A DNA stretch of 64,000 bases from Lepidodermella squamata. Taxonomy: Eukaryota > Gastrotricha. Below the pieces are notes generated by a model. That model was given only the letters and a program-made list of their open reading frames with translations, had not been told where the DNA came from and did no database searches. The position numbers and the translations under genes were made by a program. Shown here one piece after another: positions 10,823 through 21,610 of this stretch. Each line of letters begins with the position of its first letter. Position 1 is the stretch's first letter. The stretch is from positions 2,170,001 to 2,234,000 of the forward strand of contig JBLDXI010000013.1 in the NCBI GenBank assembly GCA_047495785.1, read 5' to 3'.

Positions 10823-11797
10823 ATGCTGACAAGCATTCTTGTTACAGTTCTACTTGGGGCCATTTCAATCGACGCAAGATCGTCATTCTTAGGACTTATT
10901 CCTAACGGAAACAACGTACCGCACCCATGCAATCCTAACGCTAAGTGGGGCCCAGTCGGCCACTGGGGCCCGAGCAAGTACGGCAGCCGGTTTCTGAATC
11001 CGTTCGGGAAAGACTTTTCCAGAAACCGTAACTGGAAAGACTTATGCAAACTAGACAGCGACGGTGATGGCTGGGCTAACGGCGAGGAACTCGGCGACCC
11101 GGATTGCCGGTTCGAAAATACGAATAACTGGGTTGCTTACTCCACCGGGGAGATTACGCACCCGGGTGTCTGCGAGCCGATAAACCACCCTGGTTGTAAG
11201 CAGATAAACCAAGAATTTCTCGGCCCCAGCAATTCTGAATGTGTTCCGAGGATCAACGCTGCTTTTTCGACGAATACGACGTACACCCGTCGTAGAGGAT
11301 CTTGGCGATCTGCAGCAAGTGGTAGCTCACCGGCCGGGTCTGCTCGGTCTGGATTCAATACCAATGGAAATGGGACAGGTCCCCAGTGGAAACTAAGGGA
11401 GAGCTGCACTTGTTACTGCCTGGATAAACCACCAAGAAATGAATCTGCTGGAAATTGGTGGAATAGGCGCCCGTCCGTTGATGATAGCGACGAAGACAGT
11501 GGCGCTGAAGTGGATGACGAGGGCGAAGATGTTGTGCGTAACTTGCCTAGTGGAGGTAGGAATGGCAACCAACGAGGAAATCGTGGTCGATATGACAGAA
11601 GTGCCGGTCGAGGCGACGATCGCCGCGGCGGCCGTGACCAGCAGCGAGGACCCCGTAGGGGAGGACCTCCTCCCCCACGAGATGGTGAAAGAATGCCAGA
11701 GCCACCACTTAACGCCACTACCGCATTCACTGATGGCACCAACGATGCTCCGATCCGCGACTGCATCTGCGCCTGTGCCAAGCAGAACACTCCATAA
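10823..11797 (+). CDS. Secreted temptin-like protein, close paralogue of the gene at 9395
   Basis: Single exon, 324 aa. Signal peptide about residues 1-18; temptin domain with the full DSDGDGWANGEELGDPDC loop and HPGVCEPINHPGC. The C-terminal part repeats the layout of the upstream gene: WKLRESCTCYCLDKPPRN, a short acidic stretch, a Gly/Arg/Asp-rich region, a Pro-rich stretch, and CICAC (Cys 314, 316, 318). The last 20 or so residues are almost identical between the two genes, while the acidic and glycine-rich linkers differ in length. That suggests recent duplication plus linker slippage. Poly(A) signal 11822-11827. Confidence 0.88.
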   Translation: MLTSILVTVLLGAISIDARSSFLGLIPNGNNVPHPCNPNAKWGPVGHWGPSKYGSRFLNPFGKDFSRNRNWKDLCKLDSDGDGWANGEELGDPDCRFENTNNWVAYSTGEITHPGVCEPINHPGCKQINQEFLGPSNSECVPRINAAFSTNTTYTRRRGSWRSAASGSSPAGSARSGFNTNGNGTGPQWKLRESCTCYCLDKPPRNESAGNWWNRRPSVDDSDEDSGAEVDDEGEDVVRNLPSGGRNGNQRGNRGRYDRSAGRGDDRRGGRDQQRGPRRGGPPPPRDGERMPEPPLNATTAFTDGTNDAPIRDCICACAKQNTP

Positions 11798-12534
11798 ACT
11801 CAGATATTACAAAGAAATTGAAATAAACCAACTTGCTCGATTCAGAGATTGAAGTAAAATTTTTCGCTCCAACAGCTTAGCTTATGGTTGCTAACGACTT
11901 GGGCTGCGATCTATTCCAACAATTATCTATTTTTTAATGTAGTTGCCAGCTTTCGTGGCGTTTGTGACATCGCATCACTAATTGCAGGTATTTTCCACAC
12001 CATATAGACAATATTGATACAGATCGGACACGACACTCACGCACTTAGCATTGGAACACCAATTAAGAACTGTGTACCGTGGATCGGCCACTATAAATCC
12101 GGCCGAAAAGATGCAAATCACATAAATACCAAAAATCAGGAATTATTTGGAGATCATAATGAACCAAACCCCGTTGCGCGATTCGATTTCGTTGCCGAGA
12201 AAATCGAGAACGAAAAATCGATCATTTGCATACTCCCGATTCTTCTCACAGCCAAATACGATGGCAAGGCACTCATTGTTGAGTTGCGCTCGGTCGGAGT
12301 TAGCAGGCGCCGTAATGATACGAGGTTTACCGCCTTGGTCCAGCAGCAACAGCGTAGTCGCTAGCGTCGGTCGGCAGGGAAAAGTTCAGGAAGCCGAGAG
12401 CGGTTGGCGACGCCAGTGCGGTCAAGCGCTGGAAGGCATCTCGCACTCCGGCTTTCACGTAAACTTTTCGGCCCCCACGAGGCGGCAAAGCGGCTCAGCG
12501 ATACGGGCGAAGTCTGGTAAGCGGTGCCAACAAC

Positions 12535-12835
12535 ATTGTGTTTGAGGTTGTAAGTTGAAAAAAATCCGCACGCTGATTGGTCAGTTGGCTCGTATCCATG
12601 ACTCCGCCTTGCTACTTGATCGTGCGATCTATATAATTTGTGGCTTTTATTATTTTTATGAAGGCCGTATCGTAGCACGCGTTTCCAACAAATGCGTAAA
12701 ACCATTCATAAAAAGATATTTTTTGCAAACATTTTATGGATCGCACGATCAAGTAGCAAGGCGGAGTCATGGATACGAGCCAACTGACCAATCAGCGTGC
12801 GGATTTTTTTCAACTTATACAACCTCAAACACAAT
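12535..12835. mobile_element. Fold-back element with near-perfect inverted arms
   Basis: Arms 12535-12629 and 12739-12835 are reverse complements over about 95 bases, with only a 2-base insertion, around a spacer of about 109 bases. Both arms include GACTCCGCCTTGCTACTTG or its complement. No coding capacity. The near identity of the arms implies recent formation. Confidence 0.85.
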
Positions 12836-13159
12836 CATTGTGTTTGAGCTAAATAGTTGAACTTCTGGGCGCGCGCTGATTGGACAATCGATAGTTGCTA
12901 TGACTCCCGGATGAAACATGTTGGTCGTGCGATCCATGAAAGTGTTTTTTGCCGCAGTAAATTACTACGATTATTATGGGGTTTACGCTCATTGTCAATG
13001 GAAACCGTGCAGAGGGTGTGGCAAGGTCATTTTAGCATAAATAGAAAATAATTTATTAGTGGATCACACGACTAAATTGTTTCATCCCGGAGTCTTAGCA
13101 ACAATAAATTGACCAATCAGCGCACGGGTCAAAGATTAACTTACTACTTGAAACACAAT
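12836..13159. mobile_element. Older copy of the same fold-back element
   Basis: Directly follows the first copy. Diverged arms: the left, near 12838-12940, has CGCTGATTGG, GACTCCCGG and TCGTGCGATCC. The right, near 13060-13159, has GGATCACACGAC, CCCGGAGTC, GACCAATCAGCGC and GAAACACAATG. Confidence 0.65.
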
Positions 13160-14366
13160 GACCTCGGTCTTCATCTGTAAGTGGGCGCCAGTTGGCTTGG
13201 CACCCATGGGTAGTACGGCGTAGGCAACGCGGCCACGCCTACGAGTTGTACACAGCGAGGCGACGAGACGAAGCGTCGTCGAGGCGAAACTGGTGATGCG
13301 CTTGCACCAGGTCGATCGTGAACGCGGCGGAGGCTCGAATTTCAGGATGTAATTGATTTGCCGCAGGTCAGCGACCATGCAAGTTGGCGGCGGCGAGTTG
13401 GACGGCGGTTCGCTACTGCCTTCGCGGCCATCGCATCGAAAACGATGGCATCCTCGGCGATTTCAGGCTTGTCGTGCGATTGCATCGTGGACGGATCGTC
13501 GGTCGCGAGACGTTGGTCTATGATGTGGAGAACAGCATTGGAGCGTGCAAGATTGCACGGAGGTGAGGCACAACAACTGCTGAAAGAAGCTGTGCCGAAG
13601 AACCCAGTTGGACGATCAGGTGTGCGACGCCAATGGGCTGGACCACATTGCCGACGGCGTTGATGCCGCGAACGGCGAACCGGCTAAATCGAGCGTAAGA
13701 AAGTGGGCGCGGCCGTTCGCTAGGACCCGGCAGACATGATCGGGCACGGAACCGTAGGGGGCGATGGTCGACCAGGCCGGCCCGTCCGATCGCTCGAGTG
13801 ATAGAGGTACTTCAACTAGAGTGTCCTGGTAAGAGAGGGAAATGCACATACGACGTAGGCTGGTGGAATCCACCGACGCGTATATAAAGTCATATAAAGT
13901 GGCCTAAAATGGGGTCACGGGCTAAGAGAGGTGAACATCAAACTATAATGGAGAACCGGTGTACAGGCGGGCAGGATAGGAAGACGCGATGAGAACTTGA
14001 AACTCGGGCATTGAGGCACTTTCAAAAGACTTTCCAGAGCTAGGCGCGCACGATCTTCGGCCTTGGTAAGACCCGCGCGCGGGCCTAGTTTCCCTGCTGG
14101 CCGATGACGGGCTCACATTTAGCTTGAAGGCCAAGGCCTGGATCGCTTCAGCATCAGTGAGCGCAAGCGAAGTCCATCAGCTCTTATTTTTTATCCGCCT
14201 AGCGCGGCCTGGTAACACCGTCACATTGCCATTGAACGAAAATGCACGAGGGTTCAACGATTAGTGACGCTGAATGTCGAAACAATGCTCATGCTGCATG
14301 AGTTTCTTATATTTTCTCACTTTTTATCCGCGGCAGTATGCTAGAATATCTGTGGCTAGTATGGTG

Positions 14367-14775
14367 GCTACTGTCGTGACGCGCGCCAATATCTCCGTCG
14401 TCGTGGCGCTCAGAATGAAAAATCTTTCGCCGATTTGATGTCGCAGTAGATCCACTGGATAATTAATCCACTCTACACGTTCAGCGCTAATCTTTTTATT
14501 AGAGCAATTTTTCTCAATTATTCAAAACCTCATTTTTTGCGCGCAACAAAGCCTAACCGGCGATGGCCTCAGCCGTTGAGCTGCCAAAGACACACCGTCA
14601 TACGTTTTGCGCCGTTAAAACTGGCGCTTTTCTACTCGTGCTCTACTCGCGCTTCAACGGACAGTCATTGAGGTGCTCCTATCAGCCGTCAACAACAAAG
14701 TGATCAGAAACGTGTTCGCGAGGCGCAACCATCGTGTTATTGGCATGAATTAACGACTCAGGCTATAAAACCGCC
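14367..14775 (+). repeat. Duplicated promoter-proximal block, copy 2
   Basis: Matches 9054-9345 (GGCTACTGTCGTGACGCG onward) in its left half. In its right half it matches the region before the gene at 10823 (GACACACCGTCATACGTTTTGCG, AACAAAGTGATCAGAAACG, CATCGTGTTATTGGCATGA). It is therefore a mosaic of the two upstream regions. Confidence 0.7.
14764..14770 (+). promoter_or_regulatory. TATA box
   Basis: GGCTATAAAACC about 70 bases before the ATG at 14839, preceded by AACGTGTTCGCGAGGCG and GGCATGAATTAACGACTC as in the two upstream paralogues. Confidence 0.75.
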
Positions 14776-14838
14776 GGAGAATTATCTTCGCTATAGGTCA
14801 TTTCAGTTTTCATCTTCAAGCGCTGTTATTTTTTTACC

Positions 14839-15654
14839 ATGCTGACAAGCGTTCTTTTTACAGTTTTCATTGGCGCCATTTCAATCGACGCAAGACCATC
14901 GTACTTAGGACTTATTCCTAACGGAAACAACGTACCGCACCCGTGCAATCGTACCGCTAAGTGGACCCCAGTTGGCCACTGGGGCCCGAGCAAGTACGGC
15001 AGCCGGTTTCTGAATCCGTTCGGGAAGGACTTTTCCAAAACCCTCAACTGGAAAGATTTGTGCAAACTGGACAGCGACGGTGATGGATGGGCTAATGGCG
15101 AAGAGCTCGGCGATCCTGATTGCAGGTTCTATAACTCGAGTAACTGGGTTCCATACTCCACCGGCGCAATTACGCACCCGGGTGTCTGCGAGCCGATCAA
15201 CCACCCTGGTTGTAAGGAGCTCAACCAAGAATTTCTCGTCCCGAGCAATCCTGAATGTGCGCAGCGGGTAAACATCGCCTTTTCGACAAATTCGACGTAC
15301 CAACGTCCAAGGGGATCTTGGCGAAATGAAACAGTGAACCCGTGGCATCTAAGGGAGAGCTGCACATGCTACTGCCTGGAAAAGAAAGTTAATAGAAACG
15401 ACAGCATGCCAACTGACGGCGGTACCATGACTGGAGTTAACGCCCCTAGTACCTTGTCGAGTGGAAACGGAAATGGCCATGGTGGCGGCAACCAGCAAGG
15501 AAATCGCGTTGAATCACCTCCACCAGCAATAGACTGCCGCGCAAAAGTGCCATCGCCCCCACTCAACGATAATGCTGCATTCAATGACAACACCAAGGAT
15601 AGTGCGCTCAGCGACTGCGTCTGTGCCTGTGCCAAGCTCAGCTATTACCCATAA
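14839..15654 (+). CDS. Secreted temptin-like protein with shortened linker and double CxCxC module
   Basis: Single exon, 271 aa, third member of the 9395/10823/14839 subgroup. Signal peptide about residues 1-18. Temptin domain with HPC, TPVGHWGP, NPFG, DSDGDGWANGEELGDPDC and HPGVCEPINHPGC. The C-terminal module has WHLRESCTCYCLEKK and CVCAC (Cys 260, 262, 264), joined by a short Gly/Asn/Gln-rich linker without the acidic run of its neighbours. Poly(A) signal 15694-15699. The retroelement at 12000-14300 lies in the upstream duplicated DNA, but the proximal TATA region remains intact. Confidence 0.88.
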   Translation: MLTSVLFTVFIGAISIDARPSYLGLIPNGNNVPHPCNRTAKWTPVGHWGPSKYGSRFLNPFGKDFSKTLNWKDLCKLDSDGDGWANGEELGDPDCRFYNSSNWVPYSTGAITHPGVCEPINHPGCKELNQEFLVPSNPECAQRVNIAFSTNSTYQRPRGSWRNETVNPWHLRESCTCYCLEKKVNRNDSMPTDGGTMTGVNAPSTLSSGNGNGHGGGNQQGNRVESPPPAIDCRAKVPSPPLNDNAAFNDNTKDSALSDCVCACAKLSYYP

Positions 15655-15912
15655 ACTCGCGCACTTTTTTAATTGAAAAAACAGAGAAATTGAAATAAAA
15701 ACCCTCGATTCAGCCCACGCGACTTTGAGAAGAATGAAAATAAACTCGTTCCCACAGTCTATCTTATGCAGCAGGGTCTAAAAAACGGCGGTTTATATTG
15801 AAACAACACGACGTGAAATAACTTATTCAAGCAGAAAAACACCTGCTGATAGGTACACAGGTTAAAGGAAAAACCCGTGTTCACTCATTGTTTCCACTTT
15901 TTTCTGAAAGAA

Positions 15913-18110
15913 ATGTTACACACAACCCTATTGCTATTTGTTTGCCTGGAAACCGTAATATCGCATCCTTGGTTCACATCCTTACTTCCTAACGGCGATA
16001 AAGTGCCGCATCCTTGCAATAGAAATGAAACATGGTTAGGTGTAGGCCATCGTAGTTCAATTGGGGCGGGACCTTTCAACGTTTTCGGCCGAGATTTCGA
16101 TAAAAACGGCAAGAAATGGTCGAAGGCCTTGTGTGAATTAGACAGCGACGGCGATGGTCGTACTAACGGCCAAGAACTCGGCGATCCTAACTGCGTATGG
16201 ACTGATGGGGCGAAACCTAGCGTAACAGACCACTCGAAAATCAGTCACCCTGGTGTTTGCGAACCCTTAGACACCCCGGCTTGTCGGGAGAAGAACGCAT
16301 TCTTGATGGCTGACGAGCAATGCAACAAAGATATTAACAAAACCGATTGGTGCCCGGCTATCAATCGAAAGGGAGTGAAGCAACTCATCCTCCGCTTCAA
16401 TGAGACCAACGTACCTGCCAATGACACTTCCTACATGTGCCAGGAATACTCCTTACCTTCGGACGATGATTACGAAATTATTGCGGTAATTCCGTTTTTA
16501 TCATATAACGTAGTAAGGAGTAAATTTGGAAAAATTTAGAAAATCAGCTTTAGCTATAAAAAATCCTAAAATTTGAAGAAAATGTAGGCCATGCAGTTCC
16601 TGATTTTTTAGCAAGTTTTAAGAATTTTCTCATTTTTATCTGATTTTTTGCAATTTAAAATGTGATTGGACAATTAGTGGGTAATTTTGGACACTCATTT
16701 GCATATGAATATTGATCTAATTTTGACGCGATTTTTACGCTCGAGCTTATTAATTCCATATAATTATTTATTATCTATTTTCAGTGATATATTTAATGCT
16801 ATTTTTATATTCAGTGGGAACCTTTCATCACGAATGTGGAAATTATGCATCACTTGGTGGCCTATGTCTGCGATAAGCCTGATGAGATCCGACGTCTCCA
16901 AGCAATGAAAAATTTCTATAAAAACCCAGTTGTATGCGGAATGGTACCAGTCTGCACCAGCTACTCCCTGATTTGGGCTTTTGGAGTCCCTTCACGTTGC
17001 TACAGCGACGATGTCGCAGTTCCATTCGGCAAAAATTTCTACAACAAAACGATTCTGCAAATTCACTATAACAACCCTCTCCAACGGGACTACTATGTCG
17101 ACTCTTCTGGAATAGTTATATATTACCAGAAGAAACAACGACCTCAGAAAATTGGCACCTTCCTTGTTGGGAATAGCGATATCATCCTGCCGCCGAGAAC
17201 ACCTGTTTCCGTAGTAACAGCAACTGGCTTCAAAGACAACTGCAGCGCTGCTAGGCTGGGTAATAAGAAGTACAATTTAACTTCGATGCTGTTCCACATG
17301 CATAAAACCGGAAGTTATGGCAAGTTGATTTTAACGAAAAAATCCGGCAAGGTGATCACAATCCTCGACCGGTCTATCGACTACGACATGCCGGCGATGT
17401 TGGAGTTCAATGGGAAAAATTACCTGGAACTCGAGGGCGGCGATTCGTTGTCGGTTGAATGCCGTTACAACACCATGGACAGGTCGAAATGGACAACATT
17501 TGGCGAGAGTACCCAAGATGAGATGTGTATTGCGATTTTTGAGATAACGCCATTCATCAATAACCAACTGGCTGATAGTGCCCTCGATATCGGCCCGATC
17601 GATGCTTGCAGCCAGCGGAGCAATGTTATTGGAAATTGCTCGCGTTCTGAATTCAGGAATCTTTTGAACTACACCAAGGTTAACAATATGGGCAGTTTCG
17701 AAAAAGACTGCGGATGCTCTGGCATTTACCCTGTGCCCTCTTGCTCGAGTAAATGCTATGATTTCCTGAATAGGACTGGTTTTCTGAATATGAAACAGTG
17801 CTTGGAAGGTTCGGTTTTCTTTTTGACGGGGGCCGTAATGGATTGGACGCAGACGTTGGCGGTTAGAGCGCATGTTGAGCGATGCATCGCGCTGAAGGAA
17901 CCGCCGAAGAATGGGACCATGTGCACTGCGACAAGTCCTGCCTTGTTGGTTGAAATCCGCGGTAATGCACCTGCAGCTGCAGCAACGACTCAGAAGCCAG
18001 CAGCTCCAGTCGTTCAGGTTACGATGGCTGTAAAAGCTAATACGCAGTCTGGTAGTGTCATTACGGCTTCTGTGGTTCTCACAATTTTGGCAATTTTCCT
18101 TGCTTTTTAA
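15913..18110 (+). CDS. Temptin domain fused to copper type II monooxygenase (PHM/DBH family)
   Basis: Two exons, 15913-16485 and 16815-18110, giving 622 aa. The splice restores IIA/WEPFITN, matching the gene at 21611. Signal peptide, then a temptin domain (HPC, GVGHRSS, DSDGDGRTNGQELGDPNC, HPGVCEP), then a complete PHM-like catalytic core. Copper-ligand positions known from PHM are all present: His203-His204 (MHHLVAYVC), His275 (LQIHYNN), His352 and His354 (FHMHKTG) and Met428 (DEMC). An active, ascorbate-dependent secreted hydroxylase is therefore likely; the substrate is unknown. The C-terminus is Thr/Ala-rich and ends in a hydrophobic segment (VVLTILAIFLAF) consistent with a GPI signal or membrane anchor. 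The start at 15913 is the ATG at the signal peptide. Confidence 0.87.
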
Positions 18111-18601
18111 GACACTCGAATTCGAAATGTTTGAAAAAATTTCGAAGTGACATTTTCGACCATTTAATTTTCCAGTGATTTTCCCAGTTTTTCGAAATAA
18201 AAACGGATATTATTGCGATATTCCTAAATCGGTTCTGGTGTATGATCTTCTTTTTGCGACCTGATATCGATGCAGGCACCGGTCAAGATTTCACCTGCGT
18301 CAATTTTCTTTAAAGAAATCAGATTAAATAAAAGCTGATTGAATGCGCAAAAACCTCAAATTTATTTATTTTATTTATTTAAGAGCTTAAGTCCGTAGCC
18401 GAACGCTCACAACAATGTTAATCGGGCAATCCACTCATAGCCGGCAGAAAAATCAGAGTCATATTCAGTCCGTTTCAAATTCCATTTGTTCATTTTGGTA
18501 GTGATAATACAAAACAACAACAACAATTGGCTCCACATTAACGTTAAAATTAGAGAGAATGAGATGTAAGGTAAGCTCATATAAAAAGTTTCTATTAAAA
18601 T
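18111..18601. other. Intergenic region with A/T microsatellite
   Basis: Holds the 3' end of the monooxygenase gene (AATAAA near 18197) and a TTTA-rich run around 18360-18380. The right part is probably the 3' untranslated part of the LINE fragment that follows. Confidence 0.5.
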
Positions 18602-19345
18602 TTACAATTTTTGGGACGCGTTTGAAAACTGGAATGGCGCATCGCCGAGAAGGTAAAGATATACATTTTGTCGACACTCATGCGCTGATTTCGATTCTTG
18701 TACGTGGCGAGGCAAAGCATTCCAAGCTACAGCTCCTTTGAAAGCGAGAGTTGATTGAGCACGTTTGCAAGTGAAAAATGGCACTTCCAAAGCTTGGTCG
18801 AAATAGCTGCGTAGGTTGCGTGGTTGTTCTTTCGATTTGAACATATCGCGCAAAGTTGTAGGCGCTTCTTGGTTCAAGCATTTCCAAACCATTGTGATGA
18901 TGTGCACTTTTCGCTTGCCCGCCATGTCAAGCCAACCCAGTTGATTTTGCATTTCGCTAGGGTCAGCCGTTCGGTCTTTTCGTAGGATGATGCGCATGAC
19001 TCTGTTTTGGACGGATTGAATAGCTTTTAGATTGCTGTCAGACGCCTGGTCCAAAACTGTGTCACAGTAGTTCAAGTGACTCAATACTACTGCGTTAGCC
19101 ATCGTGACCAAAGATTTCCTGTTCAAGTGTTTTGAAGCCATTTTAAGAGCGTAGGTACCTCGGTTCGCCTTAGCGCGAACTTCGCTGATGTGCGTTTTCA
19201 GGAGTAACGCATTGTCCAACGTTAACCCGAGAATTTTCATGGTCTTCGAATCTGCAAGTTTCACACCTTCGACTGTCACTTCGATGTTCGGTTTCTTTCT
19301 CTTGGTTGAGAGGACCAGTAGTTGAGACTTCTGGTCCTCTCAACC
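18602..19345 (-). mobile_element. 5'-truncated non-LTR retrotransposon (LINE), reverse transcriptase C-terminus
   Basis: One open minus-strand frame of about 240 codons has the usual LINE RT end: LLVLSTKRKK, KILGLTLDNALLLKTHI, LSHLNYCDTVL, SVQNRVMRIILRK, QLGWLDMAGKRK and AFKGAVAWNALP. This pattern is typical of Jockey/CR1-like elements. The 5' end stops at a perfect 15-base inverted repeat (19304-19318 with 19331-19345). The frame is intact, so the insertion is fairly recent. Confidence 0.85.
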
Positions 19346-19505
19346 TGGCAAAATGAGTTGGAATGAAAAGTTAAATGAGGTAGAAAATATGGTTCCTAGT
19401 GACAAGGATTCCTGCTGACCAATCGTAGAATAGCTGGAACATATTATTTGACCTTCCACTGCAATAGTGGTCTAATCACCAAACAATTTTTAAGATATTT
19501 TTTAA

Positions 19506-20060
19506 CCCTTTCACGGCGGGAAGGACGATTTCGAAATTTCGTCTTTGCTAATTCACAGTTCCATCAATTTAACGAATTTTTCCATCATACTTGGCAAAAT
19601 AATACTTTCGGATGTTGCCTACAAGGATCCGAAAGTCAAATTTAGTTATCTCTTCCCCTCTTAGAATACGATCAATTGTAAAATTTCGAACCGATGCGTG
19701 TTTTTCTTATTTTTTTCAATCGAGTAAAACGATGTCTCGTGTATTTTTCCTGGTCTATCCGACTTCACAGGCGTGTCCGGCAGGGTATAATTGACTACCC
19801 ATTACGTTTTTTCGAAATTCCATGGAAAACTGACGGCACAATAGCCTGGCTGACGATTTCTATGAATTCATCCGGATGAATCTATATTTGAAAAAATAGC
19901 GGGATTGCAAATTTCAGTGAAATCAGTAACTGATGGGAAATATGCGCATCAGACCTTAGAGCATGTGGTTGCCGATTTTCCGATTTCTTCCTTAATTTGC
20001 TGGAAATTTAAAAAATTCTATTTTTTTGCTTGGCTAAAAAATATTCCGCCGTGAAAGGGG
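19506..20060. mobile_element. Non-autonomous DNA transposon with piggyBac-like termini
   Basis: The left end reads TTAA then CCCTTTCACGGCGGGAAGG. The right end, reverse-complemented, reads CCCCTTTCACGGCGGAAT and is followed by TAAG. A TTAA target and CCC-starting inverted ends fit piggyBac relatives. About 555 bases, no coding capacity. Confidence 0.55.
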
Positions 20061-20150
20061 TAAGATGCTAGCTCAGATATTAGTTTATGGCGCTTTTAGT
20101 AGTACACTCGAATTTTTGTTCGCGATGATTGGAAGCAAAGCAAAAGTGAT

Positions 20151-20383
20151 TATATGAGACACGCCGTAGGGACCTTTTTTTTGCCACACAAAAGGGGCGA
20201 CTACGCACTAGTAAAAATGTATGTACAGCAGGGTGTTCAAGAAATAATAAGCGGTTATAAATAGCGTTGCTATTTTTTGGCACGCGATTTAGCTTTTTCG
20301 AGCTAAAAGCTGGATATCATTTAGCAACCAAATATTCTTTCTGGCTTGGATAAGGTCCCTTTTCATACGGCGTGTCTCATATC
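20151..20383. mobile_element. Short element with inverted termini
   Basis: ATATGAGACACGCCGTA...ACCTT at 20152-20176 recurs inverted at 20351-20383, with a 6-base difference. About 230 bases, non-coding. Probably a small MITE. Confidence 0.5.
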
Positions 20384-21610
20384 AAGCTGAAAGTTGAGAG
20401 ATCCTCGATGATGCGAAGATCTAGGTTAACAGTCTTGACGCTTCAGATACCCAACAAATTTTCGAAGCTTAAATTTAACCTGCGTCCCGCCCCAAGTCTG
20501 AAATTTCAGTCCACCTTAATCAAGGACCGAATCTCATCGCGATTTTGAGTTATTATTTAATTTTTTAATGTTAATTCTCGGCCTCTGCGAATTAACTTGA
20601 TATTATCAGCAGTGCTGTGTGTATTGAAACGTGTCACAAACGCGGATAAGGTCGCGTGAGCCTGCTTGAACGCGCAGACAAACACAGGTGCCGCGTGTTT
20701 TTGCGAGCGCATCACACTGTGCGTTGCGCGCGCGTGCGTTTTATTGCCCGTCATCATAGCAATTATTATTATCACGACCAGCAGCGGCGCCGTATAGGGC
20801 GGGGCATGCGTTATTTTCCACTTGTGCCGCGCGCAGAGGCGCTAAAAGAGTTTCCGCGGCCGAAAATAAACGCCGACGTGACATGTGTCCCCGCGCGTAG
20901 TTGACGGGTAAATAATTGTCAGGGTTATTATTAATGTTATAAATCCATAGTAATAGCTCAACCCCGTGTTAGCCTGTGTTTGATCAGAAGCCAAATAAAC
21001 GCCACTCCTTCAAAAACAGTATCGTCTTGTGTAGTATCTAGCTCTGAACTGAACGTGTCACATCTCGTTACAAGGGCAAGAGTCTTAGCCGCCACTTGTT
21101 GTTGTTGTTGTTCTTACAATTATTACCCGTAGACATACTACTAGCCGGCGCCGAGACGTATCGTGTATAGTCGAAACCTATAAAAACTGAATAATACATG
21201 GTTAGCCGCGCGCGGCTAAATCAAGCCGCGGGTCTTGTTCTTCTCATTTAGCGCGCGTGTCAATCATTATTGACGCGCTATTGTATCCATTTATTCGCCT
21301 CATGACCGACAATGCCCTTCCGTATTACTGCATCAGCTCACCTTAAACGCTTTAAATCGATAAAAATTATCTAAGATATTTAAACTCATCACCGGGGTCG
21401 AAAACTATATATATAGCCAGTCCTAATGTTATAAAAGTTTATCTTTCTTTCTATGATGCGAAAAAAATGTCCCTCGAGTGCAATCGCTCGAAATTATCAT
21501 TTTTATACGCATATTAGCATATAACAATTCCTTACATTTGCCGCCGGAAATTTTAGTTTTCTTGGATTTTTATGCTGCTATTATTATTGTTATAGCCTAG
21601 TTTCGAAAAA
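20384..21610. other. Intergenic region upstream of the second monooxygenase gene
   Basis: GC-rich patches around 20640-20900 with many CGCG words, a GTT microsatellite near 21099-21112, and TATAAAA near 21430, about 180 bases before the next ATG. No gene recognised. Confidence 0.45.

Larger units (their letters stand above)
12000..14300 (-). mobile_element. Decayed LTR-type (Ty3/gypsy-like) retroelement inserted in a temptin promoter
   Basis: A locally GC-richer block breaks the upstream sequence shared by temptin genes: 11938-11995 matches 10545-10612, and the match resumes near 14308. On the minus strand, 13378-13136 reads like a reverse transcriptase core (VADLRQIN, then LPMGAKPTGAHLQ), and 12349-12143 like an RNase H segment (NNECLAIVFGCEK). 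Frames are broken by stops and shifts. Two fold-back elements (12535-13159) sit between the RT and RNase H remnants, so they landed inside the retroelement. I could not define LTRs; boundaries are approximate. Confidence 0.55.
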
